Program-made: the position numbers and the translations under genes
Source: DAIQON01 sp036787835
Lineage (GTDB): Bacteria > Patescibacteriota > Saccharimonadia > Saccharimonadales > UBA4665
Reading direction: 5' to 3'
NCBI GenBank assembly: GCA_036787835.1
Contig: DAIQON010000011.1
Location: 1-34,801, forward strand
Length of the DNA: 34,801 nucleotides
Notes under the pieces: generated by a model
Database searches by the model: none
The model's input: the letters and a program-made list of their open reading frames with translations, nothing else
What the model was told of the DNA's origin: nothing
In this document: positions 8,585 through 17,104 of the stretch, in pieces
Layout: each line of letters opens with the position of its first letter
Numbering within the stretch: the stretch's first letter is position 1

Positions 8585-10042
8585 CTAATCTATAATTTGA
8601 GCATCACCAAAAATCTGGCTGATATTATCTAAATCTGTGTTTGCCTGCTGGCTACTTATTTTAAGGGGTGTTTCTTCTTGTGCTACCACGCGTGCTGGCT
8701 TATTTGCTAGCTGACACTCGATTGTAAAGTTTTCCCCAGTTACTTCAGATAATACGTTAGCTAGCAGCTGTTTATTCTTACTATCGTTGACTCGTTTTTG
8801 ATGAAAAGCGAAATCGAACACTAAATCTAGTTCATTGCCTTGTCTAAAAACAGGAGTAGCCATGCGGACAATTCCGTATAGTGTGTTGTAACGCTTTTTT
8901 AGAATATTTAGGGCTTCTGGCCAAATATTTTGTTCATCAATCGGGCCCGCGGGTTTCTCGACTTTTGGTGTTTCACTGGCCGGGCTCAATGGTTCCGTTT
9001 CGTCTTTAGTAGGTTTTTGGGTTGATACAGGCGGGTCGATTGTTTTTACTACTGGGGTTTTAACTTCGTGAGACAGATTATTGTCGGTTACTGACATTAA
9101 ACATACTGCCAGATAAGTATTCGGATCGGCCGAGGGTTCGACTTCGATTAAGTCCTTAAGCAGGTTAAGTACTTTGTCTCTTGGCATAGCTAGTTTATCG
9201 TCAACTAACTGGTCTCTGAGTTCGTTCAGTAATGCTTTAGCGATTACTTGGGCCGTATAACCTTGGCCATACATCGCGTTAAGGCTTGAGTTGATCTCCG
9301 ATAAAGCCGTCGAATTAGACTGTAGTTCATCGATTAGTTTATTAATAGCTTGCTGGCTTGGTATGCCTAGTAGATTTAATACATCGTCCTCATCTACTTT
9401 GTCTGAGGAGTTACTTAATTGGTCAAGTAGGCTAATACTGTCGCGGAAACTTCCTTCGCCATGATCGGCTATTACACCTAAAGCCCCGTCGCTAATGTTG
9501 ATCTTTTCCTTTTTAGCGATTGACCTTAGATGGTCGACTACATCAGTTTTATCTACTGGCTTAAAGCTAAAGCGTTGAGTTCGGCTGATTATAGTCTCAG
9601 GTAATTTATGGGCGTCGGTGGTGGCTAGAATAAATATAACGTGCTCTGGAGGCTCCTCAAGGGTCTTTAATAGTGCATTAAAGGCTTCTTTGGTCAGCAT
9701 ATGTACTTCGTCGATGATATAGACCTTGTACTTGGCGCTAGATGGAGTTATATGAACTTTATCTCTTAAGTCCCTTATCTCGTCGATACGACGATTGGAG
9801 GCGGCATCAATTTCAACAATATCTATATGGGGCTTATCGTCTTCATATTTGAGGCCATTTACTTCATGGGCCAATATTCTGGCGATTGAAGTCTTGCCGA
9901 CGCCTCTCGGTCCAGTAAACAAGTAGGCGTGGCTAATACGCCCCGTCTTTAAGGCTTGCTCAAGAGTTTTGGTTATGTGCTCTTGACCAATAATTTCAGA
10001 TAAACTTTTTGACCGATATTTTCGGTATAAAACCTGCCCCAT
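8585..10042 (-). CDS. dnaX: DNA polymerase III gamma/tau subunit (short, zinc module missing)
   Basis: Clamp-loader ATPase subunit. The 485-residue protein has the AAA+ core with Walker A GPRGVGKTSIARI near residues 45-57, Walker B KVYIIDEVHML, the sensor stretch FILATTDAHKLPETIISR and an arginine-finger SRTQRF. The four-cysteine zinc module normally found shortly after Walker A is absent: the protein passes from LAHEVNGLKYEDDKPHIDIV straight to the DAASNRRIDEIR motif. A low-complexity Pro/Thr/Glu linker (around residues 330-370) joins a C-terminal domain of about 110 residues. A TATAAT sits 8 nt before the ATG. Confidence 0.95.
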   Translation of the reverse strand: MGQVLYRKYRSKSLSEIIGQEHITKTLEQALKTGRISHAYLFTGPRGVGKTSIARILAHEVNGLKYEDDKPHIDIVEIDAASNRRIDEIRDLRDKVHITPSSAKYKVYIIDEVHMLTKEAFNALLKTLEEPPEHVIFILATTDAHKLPETIISRTQRFSFKPVDKTDVVDHLRSIAKKEKINISDGALGVIADHGEGSFRDSISLLDQLSNSSDKVDEDDVLNLLGIPSQQAINKLIDELQSNSTALSEINSSLNAMYGQGYTAQVIAKALLNELRDQLVDDKLAMPRDKVLNLLKDLIEVEPSADPNTYLAVCLMSVTDNNLSHEVKTPVVKTIDPPVSTQKPTKDETEPLSPASETPKVEKPAGPIDEQNIWPEALNILKKRYNTLYGIVRMATPVFRQGNELDLVFDFAFHQKRVNDSKNKQLLANVLSEVTGENFTIECQLANKPARVVAQEETPLKISSQQANTDLDNISQIFGDAQIID

Positions 10043-10050
10043 GACCTATT

Positions 10051-10056
10051 ATTATA
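10051..10056 (-). promoter_or_regulatory. -10 box of dnaX
   Basis: TATAAT preceded directly by TG on the minus strand, 8 nt before the dnaX ATG. Expected leader is about 2 nt. Confidence 0.5.
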
Positions 10057-10141
10057 CAGTCATTTTGGTCAAAAGGGTGAGCCTTAGTCTCAAAATCAAT
10101 ATTCTAATTAACAACAGTAGCCACTACAGGATAAATAGTTG

Positions 10142-10651
10142 CTATAAAGCAGCTTCTAGAGCAGCCCATTCAGCTAGGCTGTCATCTTCTGGTACGTTTA
10201 CGCTCACTTGGTCGCCAGGCTTCGCCTTAAAGTAGGTTACGCTGGCTAGTAATACTCGATATTTCTTGTCACCCACTTCAACAAAGTAGTGACCATTTTC
10301 TAACTTTAGAGCCCCAACCACCTGCTTACGAGGTATTGGGCCAATTTGTTTATACAAGAATGCGCCGTCGTCAGCGATAGTTAGTTTCAATATGTCGCCT
10401 TGAACAAGTTTTGATTTACTAGCATAGTTTGCCGGTACTGGATAAGTCTTGCCGTCGCTGCCCATCATGTTTTGGCCATCAAAAACACCCTCAATAATCT
10501 TGCCTAGAGTATCTTCTCTGGCAACTGGGGCAATCTTTTCATCGTCACCAACTAGGCTGAGAAGAAGCTCTGTTGCTGCCGCTAAGTTTGTTTCTGCTTC
10601 TTGAATCAGTGTCCTGAGTCGTTTGATTTGCTTTTCTGGTACGTCGGCCAT
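10142..10651 (-). CDS. Conserved-looking hypothetical protein beside dnaX
   Basis: The 169-residue product is not one I can name. It starts with a helical, Glu/Gln-rich segment (KQIKRLRTLIQEAETNLAAA) suitable for a coiled coil, followed by a beta-rich region with DGKTYPVPANYASKSKLVQG and a GDKKYRVLLASVTYF stretch, and ends in an acidic tail. I chose the ATG at 10651 because GGAG and AGGG motifs precede it; an in-frame ATG at 10714 would add 21 residues. It lies between rplL and dnaX on the same strand. No membrane segment or catalytic motif is seen. A role in RNA or ribosome binding would be speculation. Confidence 0.75.
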   Translation of the reverse strand: MADVPEKQIKRLRTLIQEAETNLAAATELLLSLVGDDEKIAPVAREDTLGKIIEGVFDGQNMMGSDGKTYPVPANYASKSKLVQGDILKLTIADDGAFLYKQIGPIPRKQVVGALKLENGHYFVEVGDKKYRVLLASVTYFKAKPGDQVSVNVPEDDSLAEWAALEAAL

Positions 10652-10748
10652 TTCCCTATTTATCTCCACTATACTTAGTGTTTGTTCTCCACACTTCCAC
10701 TCCAAACGTACCATGTTTAAGGCGTCACGTCAAAGTAAAAAGTGTTGC

Positions 10749-10757
10749 TGTGGATAA
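10749..10757 (-). other. Perfect DnaA-box sequence in an AT-rich gap
   Basis: The minus strand reads TTATCCACA, the classic high-affinity DnaA box, followed by an AT-rich stretch (10758-10805). A weaker match, TTATCAACA, lies just after dnaX at 8574-8582. One box does not make an origin; it could regulate the downstream gene or be chance. Confidence 0.35.
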
Positions 10758-10803
10758 CTATTTTATATATTTTCTACGACCTATTAAATTTCTTATTCAT
10801 AAG

Positions 10804-10841
10804 CTAAGGGACTAAGCTTCAATGAAACGTTAGCCCCTTAG
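10804..10841 (-). terminator. Hairpin after rplL, probable terminator
   Basis: A stem CTAAGGG/CCCTTAG, continued after a mismatch by CTAA/TTAG, lies 22 bp after the rplL stop. The loop region is about 14 nt. The T-run after it is poor, so termination may be weak or the hairpin may mark an RNA 3' end. Confidence 0.5.
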
Positions 10842-10862
10842 TTAATAGAAAGCTAATTAAAT

Positions 10863-11273
10863 TTAGCTTAATTCTACTGTAGCGCCAGCTTCTTCTAGAG
10901 CTTTCTTGGCTGCTTCAGCGTCTTCCTTCTTAGCACCTTCGAGTACTGCCTTAGGAGCTGAATCGACGATTGCCTTTGCTTCACCAAGACCTAAGCCAGT
11001 TAATTCCTTAACAGCTTTAATAATGGCGACTTTTTGTGCACCGGCATCCTTTAGAATGACATCAAATTCTGACTTTTCGTCTTCTGCTGGAGCTGCATCG
11101 CCAGCGGCCGCAGGTGCAGCCATAGCTACTGCAGGAGCAGCTGCGCTAACACCCCAGTACTCTTCTAGAAACTTAACAAACTTGCTAATTTCTAGGGCAC
11201 TTAACTTATCTAGTTCTTTTACTAGGCTTGCAAATTCCTTAGGAACTTCTACCTTTTTCTCCGAGTCTGACAT
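10863..11273 (-). CDS. rplL: Large-subunit ribosomal protein bL12 (L7/L12)
   Basis: Stalk protein that recruits translation factors. The 136-residue protein has the N-terminal dimerisation helices (ALEISKFVKFLEEYWGVS), an Ala/Pro-rich hinge (about residues 46-66) and the C-terminal domain with KSEFDVILKDAGAQKVAIIK and GLGLGEAKAIVDSAPKAV. It is slightly longer than the ~120-residue norm because of the N-terminus and hinge. An AGGAGA ribosome-binding site lies 7 nt before the ATG. It follows rplJ by 22 bp. Confidence 0.98.
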   Translation of the reverse strand: MSDSEKKVEVPKEFASLVKELDKLSALEISKFVKFLEEYWGVSAAAPAVAMAAPAAAGDAAPAEDEKSEFDVILKDAGAQKVAIIKAVKELTGLGLGEAKAIVDSAPKAVLEGAKKEDAEAAKKALEEAGATVELS

Positions 11274-11295
11274 AATTGTTCTCCTTAAATTTCGA

Positions 11296-11826
11296 TTAAC
11301 TTAGTTGTTCACTGCGAGCGTTTAGTACATTAAGTACACCACGTACGTTGCCGGCCATTACGTTTGCAAAGCCACTAAGTGGTGCTGCAAGTGTGCCAAC
11401 AAGCATTGCTCGTAGCTGATCCTTAGATGGTAGTTCTGATAGCGCTTTTACGTCACTAGCATCTATAAACTTTCCGTCTTTGGTGTAGGCACCGACAAAT
11501 TCAATACTTGGGTTTTGCTTTGCAAAACTAGCTAGAATCTGTGCCGGAGCTACCTCGTCTAGTGGGTTAAAGGCGTAAAGAAGCATATCTGTTAGCTGAG
11601 TTGAGTCAGCATCTTTATATGTATCATTACCCTTTAGAGCTTTGATCACTAAACGGTTTTTTATTACTTTAACGACTGTGCCATTGTCTCGAGCTTCACG
11701 CCTAAGAGCCTGCATGGCTTTAACGGTAGTGCCTGAGTACCTAGCGGCTACTGTTAGCTTGGAGCTAGAAAGTAGATCGTTAACCTCATTTACTACTTCA
11801 GTCTTTTTCGTTTTAGCAAGAGCCAT
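11296..11826 (-). CDS. rplJ: Large-subunit ribosomal protein uL10
   Basis: Base of the ribosomal stalk; binds 23S rRNA and L7/L12 dimers. The 176-residue protein has the N-terminal domain (LALAKTKKTEVVNEV-like start, TVKAMQALRREARDNG, VIKNRLVIKAL) and a C-terminal helix for L12 binding. It has a strong AGGAGA ribosome-binding site before the ATG. Upstream lies a 5' leader with the structure of an L10 leader, and rplL follows, so L10 or the L10-L12 complex likely controls the operon. Confidence 0.98.
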   Translation of the reverse strand: MALAKTKKTEVVNEVNDLLSSSKLTVAARYSGTTVKAMQALRREARDNGTVVKVIKNRLVIKALKGNDTYKDADSTQLTDMLLYAFNPLDEVAPAQILASFAKQNPSIEFVGAYTKDGKFIDASDVKALSELPSKDQLRAMLVGTLAAPLSGFANVMAGNVRGVLNVLNARSEQLS

Positions 11827-11914
11827 AAATGTTCTCCTATTAACTTTTGAAGTTATCCCGTTTTAGCAGATCGACCATATGCTTGCCTGGGAAGTTTTAG
11901 TAGTTGCCGATAAT

Positions 11915-12050
11915 AAAAAAATCTCTGGCTACCATTGGTCTATTGACCGTTGATACCAAAGACATTATCTAAATACTTCTTATATAGTGTATTTACTACC
12001 TAGGCGACATTATCAAGGATTTTACTCCCGTCGCTGTCTTTGGCAACTTG
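11915..12050 (-). ncRNA. Ribosomal protein L10 leader with apparent attenuator
   Basis: Between the promoter and rplJ the RNA can form a perfect 9-bp outer stem CCAAAGACA (12043-12035) with TGTCTTTGG (11964-11956). Two inner stems fit inside it: GCGAC/GTCGC and AAATAC/GTATTT. This is the arrangement of the L10 leader, where L10 binds. The 3' strand of the outer stem (TCTTTGG, 11962-11956) can instead pair with CCAGAGA (11928-11922), which is followed at once by seven U. The two pairings exclude each other, so the leader looks like a switch between read-through and termination. Pairings were read by eye. Confidence 0.85.
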
Positions 12051-12056
12051 AGTAGT

Positions 12057-12085
12057 ATTCTACTACAAGATTAACAGATTGGCAA
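12057..12085 (-). promoter_or_regulatory. Sigma70-type promoter of the rplJ-rplL operon
   Basis: On the minus strand a -35 TTGCCA (12085-12080) is followed by exactly 17 bp and -10 TAGAAT (12062-12057). Transcription would begin near 12050, a few bases before the outer stem of the L10 leader. Confidence 0.75.
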
Positions 12086-12103
12086 GCCTATAATCATCGG
12101 CCT

Positions 12104-14428
12104 CTATTTGAGTTGCTTGAGCTTAAACTGAGTATATCGCTCTGCTGCTAGTCGAGTAAGCTCTGGGTCCTCGTCTTTATTTACAAATTTCATCGACTCA
12201 GCCAGTAGTGGGTGGACTTCTGCAAGCTTGTCGTGCATTTCTTTGACTAGTTTACGATAACCAGGATGGCCCTGCGGGCTGGTTCGGATTTCATGTAGAT
12301 GCATTGCCTCTCTAGCGTTATAAGTGACTTTCCAGCGCATACGGTGGCCGAGGAGGGTTGCGTATTGAGCTTCGGTTTCGTAACCTGCTTCTTGCAGTAG
12401 ACTATATAGCTTTAGGCTTAGATCAAAACACTCTTCAAACTTATCTTCAAGATTGGCCTCTTCTACTAGCTTGGGTACCTCGTATCCGTATCTTGGGGAC
12501 AAGTTTTGCCATTCCAGGTCGTCAACCATTCGGTGTCGTTGTAAATCGCGGAAAATTCCGTAATCACAAACCAGGTCCCACGAATAATGAGCTTTTTCTA
12601 AAGCTCTGCCTGGTCGGTGTCGTCGATTAAGTCGCTCGCCGATATATGAATTAAAGATCGATAGTTTTTGGTTGTAAGTAAGCTTGTCCACTTCTGAGCG
12701 AATTTCACCTAGGCTTAAGCTACTTTGGCTGTAGAGCATATCGGGAACAAGATCTAGCTCATTTTTAGGGTAATAATCAGTTAAAGTAATTGGTTGTTGT
12801 TTGTCATCGGCATAACTTGTACTAAGGTACTTATCTGCTAGCTTTTTAACCTTAGAGGCATTGGTTGCCCGGTAAGCAACGAATGCTCCACCTCTTTCTG
12901 GCTTGTCGGTCCGCTCCAAGAACATCGGGACTATCTTTCGTGCTTCATTTAGCAGATTTTCTCCAGTTGTTCGAGCCTCGGCGAGCTCATCGCTTTGAAG
13001 ATGGTAAATCAAGCTTTCAAGAGCTTGGCCAGAAGCATAGATACCAACAGTAGATTTGGTAGCAACTGGTAAAACTGGTCGTATAGCATCACAAGCTTGG
13101 GCTCTAGTAGCGCCCTGCCAAGCAACATCTCTTTCTGCCTCAACTACATTTGATGCAGCTCTGACGTGTTCGGTCAATTTTCTGACCATCGCTGAATAAT
13201 TATCAAAGATCTGGTCAACGATCTGCTTGTACTGCTTTTTGACCGAAGGTTTTAGGTTGGTCGGGACGTAATACTTATAGTGGCCCTTAACATCCTTCTG
13301 GTCATAGTAAATGTACCGGGTTGATTGTTCCAGGTAGGCAGCAAGCCTGCCCCACTCTAGCTTCTTGGTTAGCAAGTTTGAGGCATTCTCAACCACAAAG
13401 TGCAGGCCGCTAAGCTGTTGTACCGAATCGTCGCCGTAAGCTGTTATAACTCGCTTTAGTAGGTTTGCATCTTTGCCTTTAGCACCAACAAATTCGTCGA
13501 GTAGGGTGATCCGCATATCGTCACCACGTCGGCTCAGTCTGGCCATGGAGGCGGCGATAGTTACGGGGCTCAGTGTTTCGTTAAAGGCGTAGACATCATC
13601 TGTCGAGTTTGTGACGACCGTAGATAAATAGTCTCTGCCGGCTTCGGTAATCTCATAGATACCTTTTTGATTCTTCTTTATAAGCTCCTGCTCATCAAGT
13701 TTTTCGACTGGAGCTTCCTTGGCTACTTCGGGCTCTTTACCTTTTAGAATTTCTTTTACTGATAGAGGCTCGGAAATCGTCGTAGCTTTAGCTGGGGTTC
13801 TAATCGCTAGGGTTTGGCTGACCAGCTTCCAAATATTATTGGCGATATCGTCGACTGAATCAGTGGCGTAAACTATTGGGAACTTTCTTTGCTGGGCTTC
13901 CCATAGGTAGCCAGCGCGAATTCTTTCTAAAAAGGCTTCGTCGAGGTTATCAAAGCGTTCACCGCTATCTCTACTAACAGAACGTGCTTTCAATACTTGG
14001 GCTGGAGCGTCAAGGACTATACACAGGTCTGGCTCTACCCCATCTACAGCAAAGTTGATTATATTATTGATCGTGTCGTAGTCCGGTACGTCGCCTCGGC
14101 CATAATATTGAACTGCCAGAGTAGTCAGGTAGTTACGGTCAACTATGCAAATGATACCTTGCTCAACAGATTCTTTAATAACCTGCAGACTCTGAGACCG
14201 AGCAGCATTATATAGGAGTACTTCAGTACGAGTGTTCATTGGATAGCGAGGGTCTTGAGTTAGCTGTCTTAGGGCGCGGGCAGTAAGATCACTCTGGCTA
14301 TCCGGTTCTCGTAGAATACGAACTGGTAAATTGGCCAGCTGCAATCGGCGTCCAAGTTCTTGAATTTGGGTTGATTTACCAACGCCTTCCGGTCCTTCTA
14401 GGACAATGTATTTACCACGACTGCTCAT
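12104..14428 (-). CDS. Fusion of thymidylate kinase and a ThyX-type thymidylate synthase
   Basis: One 774-residue chain. Residues 1-210 are a thymidylate kinase with P-loop VLEGPEGVGKSTQIQ, the substrate motif REPDS, and a DRNYL motif. A charged linker (about 211-245) follows. The rest is a ThyX-like region in two homologous halves: one around residues 335-375 (AYGDDSVQQLSGLHF, then AAYLEQSTRYIYY) and one around 605-650 (NRRHRPGRALEKAHY, then QRHRMVDDLEWQNLSPRYG). The second half holds the R-H-R and the serine/arginine of the flavin/dUMP site. ThyX makes dTMP from dUMP with FAD and methylene-folate; Tmk makes dTDP. dcd lies 18 bp upstream, completing a dCTP-to-dTDP route. Confidence 0.9.
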   Translation of the reverse strand: MSSRGKYIVLEGPEGVGKSTQIQELGRRLQLANLPVRILREPDSQSDLTARALRQLTQDPRYPMNTRTEVLLYNAARSQSLQVIKESVEQGIICIVDRNYLTTLAVQYYGRGDVPDYDTINNIINFAVDGVEPDLCIVLDAPAQVLKARSVSRDSGERFDNLDEAFLERIRAGYLWEAQQRKFPIVYATDSVDDIANNIWKLVSQTLAIRTPAKATTISEPLSVKEILKGKEPEVAKEAPVEKLDEQELIKKNQKGIYEITEAGRDYLSTVVTNSTDDVYAFNETLSPVTIAASMARLSRRGDDMRITLLDEFVGAKGKDANLLKRVITAYGDDSVQQLSGLHFVVENASNLLTKKLEWGRLAAYLEQSTRYIYYDQKDVKGHYKYYVPTNLKPSVKKQYKQIVDQIFDNYSAMVRKLTEHVRAASNVVEAERDVAWQGATRAQACDAIRPVLPVATKSTVGIYASGQALESLIYHLQSDELAEARTTGENLLNEARKIVPMFLERTDKPERGGAFVAYRATNASKVKKLADKYLSTSYADDKQQPITLTDYYPKNELDLVPDMLYSQSSLSLGEIRSEVDKLTYNQKLSIFNSYIGERLNRRHRPGRALEKAHYSWDLVCDYGIFRDLQRHRMVDDLEWQNLSPRYGYEVPKLVEEANLEDKFEECFDLSLKLYSLLQEAGYETEAQYATLLGHRMRWKVTYNAREAMHLHEIRTSPQGHPGYRKLVKEMHDKLAEVHPLLAESMKFVNKDEDPELTRLAAERYTQFKLKQLK

Positions 14429-14446
14429 AGTTAATTACCTTCACCC

Positions 14447-15160
14447 TTAGGCGTAAGGGAACCCTTCGATTTTAGTTGGTAGTTTGCGGCTGTCTTTGTA
14501 GGCCATTGGCAACATCTTATCCGGCGACCAGGTCTTAATAATTGATTCTAGATCAGTACCTTGCTGATACTTACCACTAAATCCATGGTCACGACCTTGC
14601 CCGTAACTGCCTTCGACTTCACCAGTTTCATGGAATACGGCTTGGGCTATTCGCTCGCCTACTGGGATTAGAACGGTCTCTCTCTCGTTTAGATTGTAAA
14701 CCTCAAGGGTCAGCCGGTTAATGTATCCAGGGTCAACCCAGCCGGCATCAAAACATACAGCTACACCATTTCTGCCCCAACTAGAACGCGACTTAAGTTC
14801 ATAGGCACCAGGTGGCTTAATACCAAAAAATTCATGTGTGTGAGCCAGGATTCGCTCTTTTGGCTTCAAACTAATTACTGGGTGGTCAATCGGGATATTC
14901 TTCATTGGCTTGACTCTGTTTTGGGCACACCATTCGCCGTGCGATAAGGCTTTATATGGACCGTCGAAGTAACGTTCTACATCTTCTCGGTCAAACGGGT
15001 TATAGATTGTTTGCTCATTGAGCCTTTCGATTCGGTAGTAATAATATCCTAGAGTTACATCGAGGCTAGCCTGGGAAATGTACTTTGGTTCAAATGGATG
15101 ACAAACAATATGGCCGCTATCTATTGCCTGACGAATTTGAATATTACTATATACTGACAC
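14447..15160 (-). CDS. dcd: dCTP deaminase (Dcd/DUT superfamily)
   Basis: Deaminates dCTP to dUTP, or to dUMP in bifunctional members. The 237-residue protein has the family signatures YELKSRSSWGRNGV, DAGWVDPGYINRLTLEVYN and GERIAQAVFHE, and a C-terminal GKYQQGTD stretch that closes over the nucleotide. It is somewhat longer than the ~190-residue norm, with an added segment around residues 45-85. The start is a GTG with GGGAGG about 13 nt upstream. It leads the tmk-thyX fusion by 18 bp, consistent with supply of dUMP for ThyX. Whether it also hydrolyses dUTP cannot be told by eye. Confidence 0.94.
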   Translation of the reverse strand: MSVYSNIQIRQAIDSGHIVCHPFEPKYISQASLDVTLGYYYYRIERLNEQTIYNPFDREDVERYFDGPYKALSHGEWCAQNRVKPMKNIPIDHPVISLKPKERILAHTHEFFGIKPPGAYELKSRSSWGRNGVAVCFDAGWVDPGYINRLTLEVYNLNERETVLIPVGERIAQAVFHETGEVEGSYGQGRDHGFSGKYQQGTDLESIIKTWSPDKMLPMAYKDSRKLPTKIEGFPYA

Positions 15161-15299
15161 TCTTTTTTAGTTCCTCCCGGGTAAGCTTTGCCTATTATTG
15201 TAGTCGACATTAACTTGTGTACGCAAGCATAAACATGATGTGTTTTTTATTGCAAATAGATGTTTATTGACCGCTACGATCTTTAGGACTCGTATTAGT

Positions 15300-15340
15300 C
15301 GATAGTCAATAGCTGTCGGCTATCGTACAATAGATAACAT
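15300..15340 (+). promoter_or_regulatory. Promoter region with a dyad before the MprF-like gene
   Basis: A 6-bp inverted repeat CGATAG (15300-15305) and CTATCG (15320-15325) lies just before two possible -10 boxes: TACAAT (15326-15331) and TAACAT (15335-15340). The second ends 6 nt before the ATG and would give a leaderless mRNA. The dyad could be an operator or the end of a terminator. The remaining dcd side of this 186-bp divergent gap shows no clear promoter. Confidence 0.4.
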
Positions 15341-15346
15341 AAAACC

Positions 15347-17104
15347 ATGGCTATAGCTGAACATATAAAGCGTAATTTACGGGTTAGAGACGATTTTGGA
15401 CCGATGTTTGTGTCCATAATCGTACTTTTAAATGGAATCTTTATTATTGCCTTTACACTTATCGGACAATTGGCTTCGCATCATAGTGTTAGATTGAATA
15501 ATTTTTCTGTCGACTTAACACTGGCCATTGGACTCAGTTTAATTTATTTGAGCTCATTACTTAGGCGTCGCAAAAAGACGGCTTGGCTGGCTACGACAAT
15601 CGCCTATAGCGTTTACCTGGGGATTAACCTTCAGTCTTTTGATAGTCGAATGGATACCAGGCATGTCAGCCTGGTTGTCATATTCAGGATCTTTATACTG
15701 CCGGGGCTAATACTACTACTTCTTTATTTGAATCGACACAAATACGTTGTTCGAAGCGACGGCCCAGGTTTTTGGTCGGCTATAAGGCTGTCATTAATTA
15801 TCTTGGCTGTAACCTTTGTATATGGGACAGTTGGTTTCTATGCACTTGGCGAAGGTGACTTTGATCATTCACTATCTATCCCTGCCTCAATGCATTATAC
15901 GATCGACCAAATTGGCCTAACCACTAATCATCCAGCAATACCGGAGACAAAGAGGGCCGTCTTGTTCCAAGACTCACTCACCTTTATATCCATAGCCGCA
16001 ATTGTTTATGTGGCAGTGTCATTCTTTCAACCCCTAAAAGCACGCTTTGCCGATCAGTCTGTGGCTCGAGCTCATATTAAGCAGCTAATACTATCGCAGC
16101 ATGATGCAACCAGCGAAGACTTTTTTAAGGTCTGGCCGCACGATAAGCAATATTTCTTTGACTCAAGCGGGACCAGCGGGCTGGCCTATCACGTCTACCA
16201 CGGCGTCGCCGTGATACTAGGCGGACCGGCCGGCAAGCAAGCTCGTTTTAAGCAGTTAATGACTGAATTTCAATACGTCTGCTATGGCAACGATTGGCGC
16301 CCCGCAATCATCCACACTGAGGATAGCTATCGGGAAATTTACGAAGACCTAGGTTATAGCTTACAAAAACTCGGCCAAGAAGCAGTTGTCGATGTTCAAA
16401 AGTTTAACCAGACTACGGTAAAAAATAAGTACTTTAGAAATGTAGTTAACCGGTTTAAAAAGCAGGGCTATAGTTACGAGATTATTTCTCCGCCTCACGA
16501 AAAAGCGGTAGTCGACAGGCTGCAAGCAATATCTGATGAATGGCTTAGTAGCGGTAGCCGAAGTGAGCGTGGTTTCTCGATGGGCTACTTTAGTAGGGCC
16601 TATTTATCTCATTGCGAAATATTGATTGCCAAAGATCCAGAAAATGAAATTCAAGCGTTTATTAACATAATCCCCGAAGAGTTTGATCATAACGAGGCAA
16701 CATACGATATGCTTCGTTATTCTAAACAGTCCCTTGGAAATGTAAATGACTTCTTACTAATTAATCTAATTAATGATCTTGGTGGGCGTGGTTATCAAAG
16801 GCTAAATCTTGGCTTCTGTCCACTTTCTGGGATTGAGGACCATGAAGATAAGAATAACAAGGTAATCGATGGCGTACTTGGCTTTGCTTTTGCCAATGGT
16901 GACCGAGTCTACTCGTTCAGCGGGCTGCACCGCTTTAAGAATAAATACGAACCAGTCTGGAGTGATAGGTATCTTGCCTACCAAGGCGGTATCAGGGGCT
17001 TTAGCCGTTCTATAAATGCCGTAGTCCAGGTTATGAGGATTACTTCCAAGCCATCATTCGCTGATCGACTTAGCGATCGTATCTCGCAGCATAGCGTAAG
17101 TTAG
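15347..17104 (+). CDS. MprF-like aminoacyl-phosphatidylglycerol synthase (DUF2156) membrane protein
   Basis: The 585-residue protein has about six membrane helices in residues 20-240, fewer than the full MprF flippase, followed by a soluble domain of the lysylphosphatidylglycerol synthetase C-terminal family (DUF2156, double GNAT fold). Recognisable parts are FFDSSGTSGLAYHVYHGVAV, AIIHTEDSYREIYEDLGY, FSMGYFSRAYL and the conserved GYQRLNLGFCPLSGI. Such enzymes transfer an amino acid from aminoacyl-tRNA to a membrane lipid, lowering negative surface charge. The tRNA and lipid used are not deducible. The last 51 bp overlap the convergent second thymidylate kinase gene. Confidence 0.85.
   Translation: MAIAEHIKRNLRVRDDFGPMFVSIIVLLNGIFIIAFTLIGQLASHHSVRLNNFSVDLTLAIGLSLIYLSSLLRRRKKTAWLATTIAYSVYLGINLQSFDSRMDTRHVSLVVIFRIFILPGLILLLLYLNRHKYVVRSDGPGFWSAIRLSLIILAVTFVYGTVGFYALGEGDFDHSLSIPASMHYTIDQIGLTTNHPAIPETKRAVLFQDSLTFISIAAIVYVAVSFFQPLKARFADQSVARAHIKQLILSQHDATSEDFFKVWPHDKQYFFDSSGTSGLAYHVYHGVAVILGGPAGKQARFKQLMTEFQYVCYGNDWRPAIIHTEDSYREIYEDLGYSLQKLGQEAVVDVQKFNQTTVKNKYFRNVVNRFKKQGYSYEIISPPHEKAVVDRLQAISDEWLSSGSRSERGFSMGYFSRAYLSHCEILIAKDPENEIQAFINIIPEEFDHNEATYDMLRYSKQSLGNVNDFLLINLINDLGGRGYQRLNLGFCPLSGIEDHEDKNNKVIDGVLGFAFANGDRVYSFSGLHRFKNKYEPVWSDRYLAYQGGIRGFSRSINAVVQVMRITSKPSFADRLSDRISQHSVS

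Noticed and set aside
10715..10862. Replication origin
   Set aside because: Only one perfect DnaA box, no cluster, and dnaA/dnaN are not nearby.
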